DNA of 64,000 nucleotides from Paenibacillus sp. HB172176 (GTDB lineage: Bacteria > Bacillota > Bacilli > Paenibacillales > Paenibacillaceae). Both the position numbers and the translations under genes were made by a program. Positions within the stretch are counted from its first letter, which is position 1, and every line of letters starts with the position of its first letter. Below the pieces are notes generated by a model. The model saw only the letters and a program-made list of their open reading frames with translations, had not been told where the DNA came from and searched no databases. Of this stretch, positions 63,790-64,000 are shown piece by piece. Where the stretch lies: assembly GCF_011947265.1 (NCBI RefSeq), contig NZ_JAATHD010000003.1, positions 496,001 to 560,000 of the forward strand, read 5' to 3'.

Positions 63790-64000
63790 ATGTCCAGGCG
63801 AACGGTTATCGCAAGCGCGGCAAGAACGCCATTCGGGAAATTCGGAGGAGCGCTGAAACAATTGTCAGCCGTTCAATTGGGCGGCAGAGCGATAGGAGCC
63901 GCAATCGAGCGGTCAGGCTTGCGCCCGGAGCTAGCGGGCCAGGTCATTATGGGGCATGCGCTGCAAGCCGGCTGCGGTCAGAATTCTGCCCGTCAAGCAG
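63790..64000 (+). CDS. Acetyl-CoA C-acyltransferase (thiolase), 5' part only
   Basis: The gene runs off the window end after about 70 residues. The N-terminus shows thiolase marks (VIASAARTPFGKFGG, VIMGHALQAGCGQNSARQA), the segment just before the catalytic Cys loop. GGGGAG lies eight bases before ATG 63790. It begins a new functional region, fatty-acid or ketone metabolism. The 220-base gap upstream, between the divergent starts, shows no gene; TTGACA at about 63708 is a possible -35 box without a clear -10. Confidence 0.9.
   Translation, partial: MSRRTVIASAARTPFGKFGGALKQLSAVQLGGRAIGAAIERSGLRPELAGQVIMGHALQAGCGQNSARQA

Noticed and set aside
1..64000. Mobile elements, phage genes, tRNA or rRNA genes
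   Set aside because: No transposase, integrase, terminal inverted repeat pair, tRNA-like cloverleaf or rRNA stretch was recognised on either strand.

Overview
The window looks like a chromosomal polysaccharide-utilisation region of a Paenibacillus-type Firmicute (Paenibacillaceae). The reasons are the three S-layer-homology (SLH) proteins, LplA/LplB/LplC-type oligosaccharide importers, a YesM/YesN-type two-component pair, many AraC-family regulators, DUF4183 proteins, strong AGGAGG ribosome sites and simple hairpin terminators. No tRNA, rRNA, CRISPR array, transposase or phage gene was seen.

Left block (1 to about 46,000), mostly on the + strand. It opens with the truncated end of an AraC-type sensor-regulator and an unrecognised TIM-barrel-like protein. 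Next come a 2,228-residue SLH-anchored glycosidase, an acetylesterase and an acetyltransferase. A YesM/YesN pair then diverges from a sugar ABC transporter (binding protein and two permeases) that is followed by a GH78-type rhamnosidase. A 2,014-residue SLH protein with CBM3, F5/8C and DUF4832 domains follows. After it is an LplB-LplC-LplA importer with its own membrane AraC sensor. The block ends with a secreted PL9-CE12 fusion, an FGE-like lipoprotein, a second LplB-LplC-LplA importer, a PL26/YetA lyase and a third membrane AraC sensor.

Right block (about 46,000 to 64,000) looks visibly more GC-rich and is made of single genes, many paired with a small soluble AraC regulator. It encodes an unassigned toroid-type enzyme, a GH105 unsaturated uronyl hydrolase, a PL8-family lyase, a GH127 beta-L-arabinofuranosidase, a Cys-type sulfatase, an SLH-GH18 protein, a glycine-rich membrane protein, two DUF4183 proteins, a DUF975 membrane protein and the start of a thiolase.

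How the parts fit (inference): surface and secreted enzymes (PL9-CE12, SLH glycosidase, CBM3/SLH protein) bind, deacetylate and cut an acidic, branched plant polymer, most plausibly rhamnogalacturonan I. Three importers bring in oligosaccharides. Cytoplasmic enzymes (YetA/PL26, GH105, GH78, GH127, PL8, esterase, sulfatase) finish them. Regulation appears layered: specific induction by membrane AraC sensors and a two-component system, and catabolite repression through cre-like sites ahead of the secreted enzymes and in the sulfatase promoter. Two promoters 4.6 kb apart share a near-identical upstream element and are probably co-regulated.
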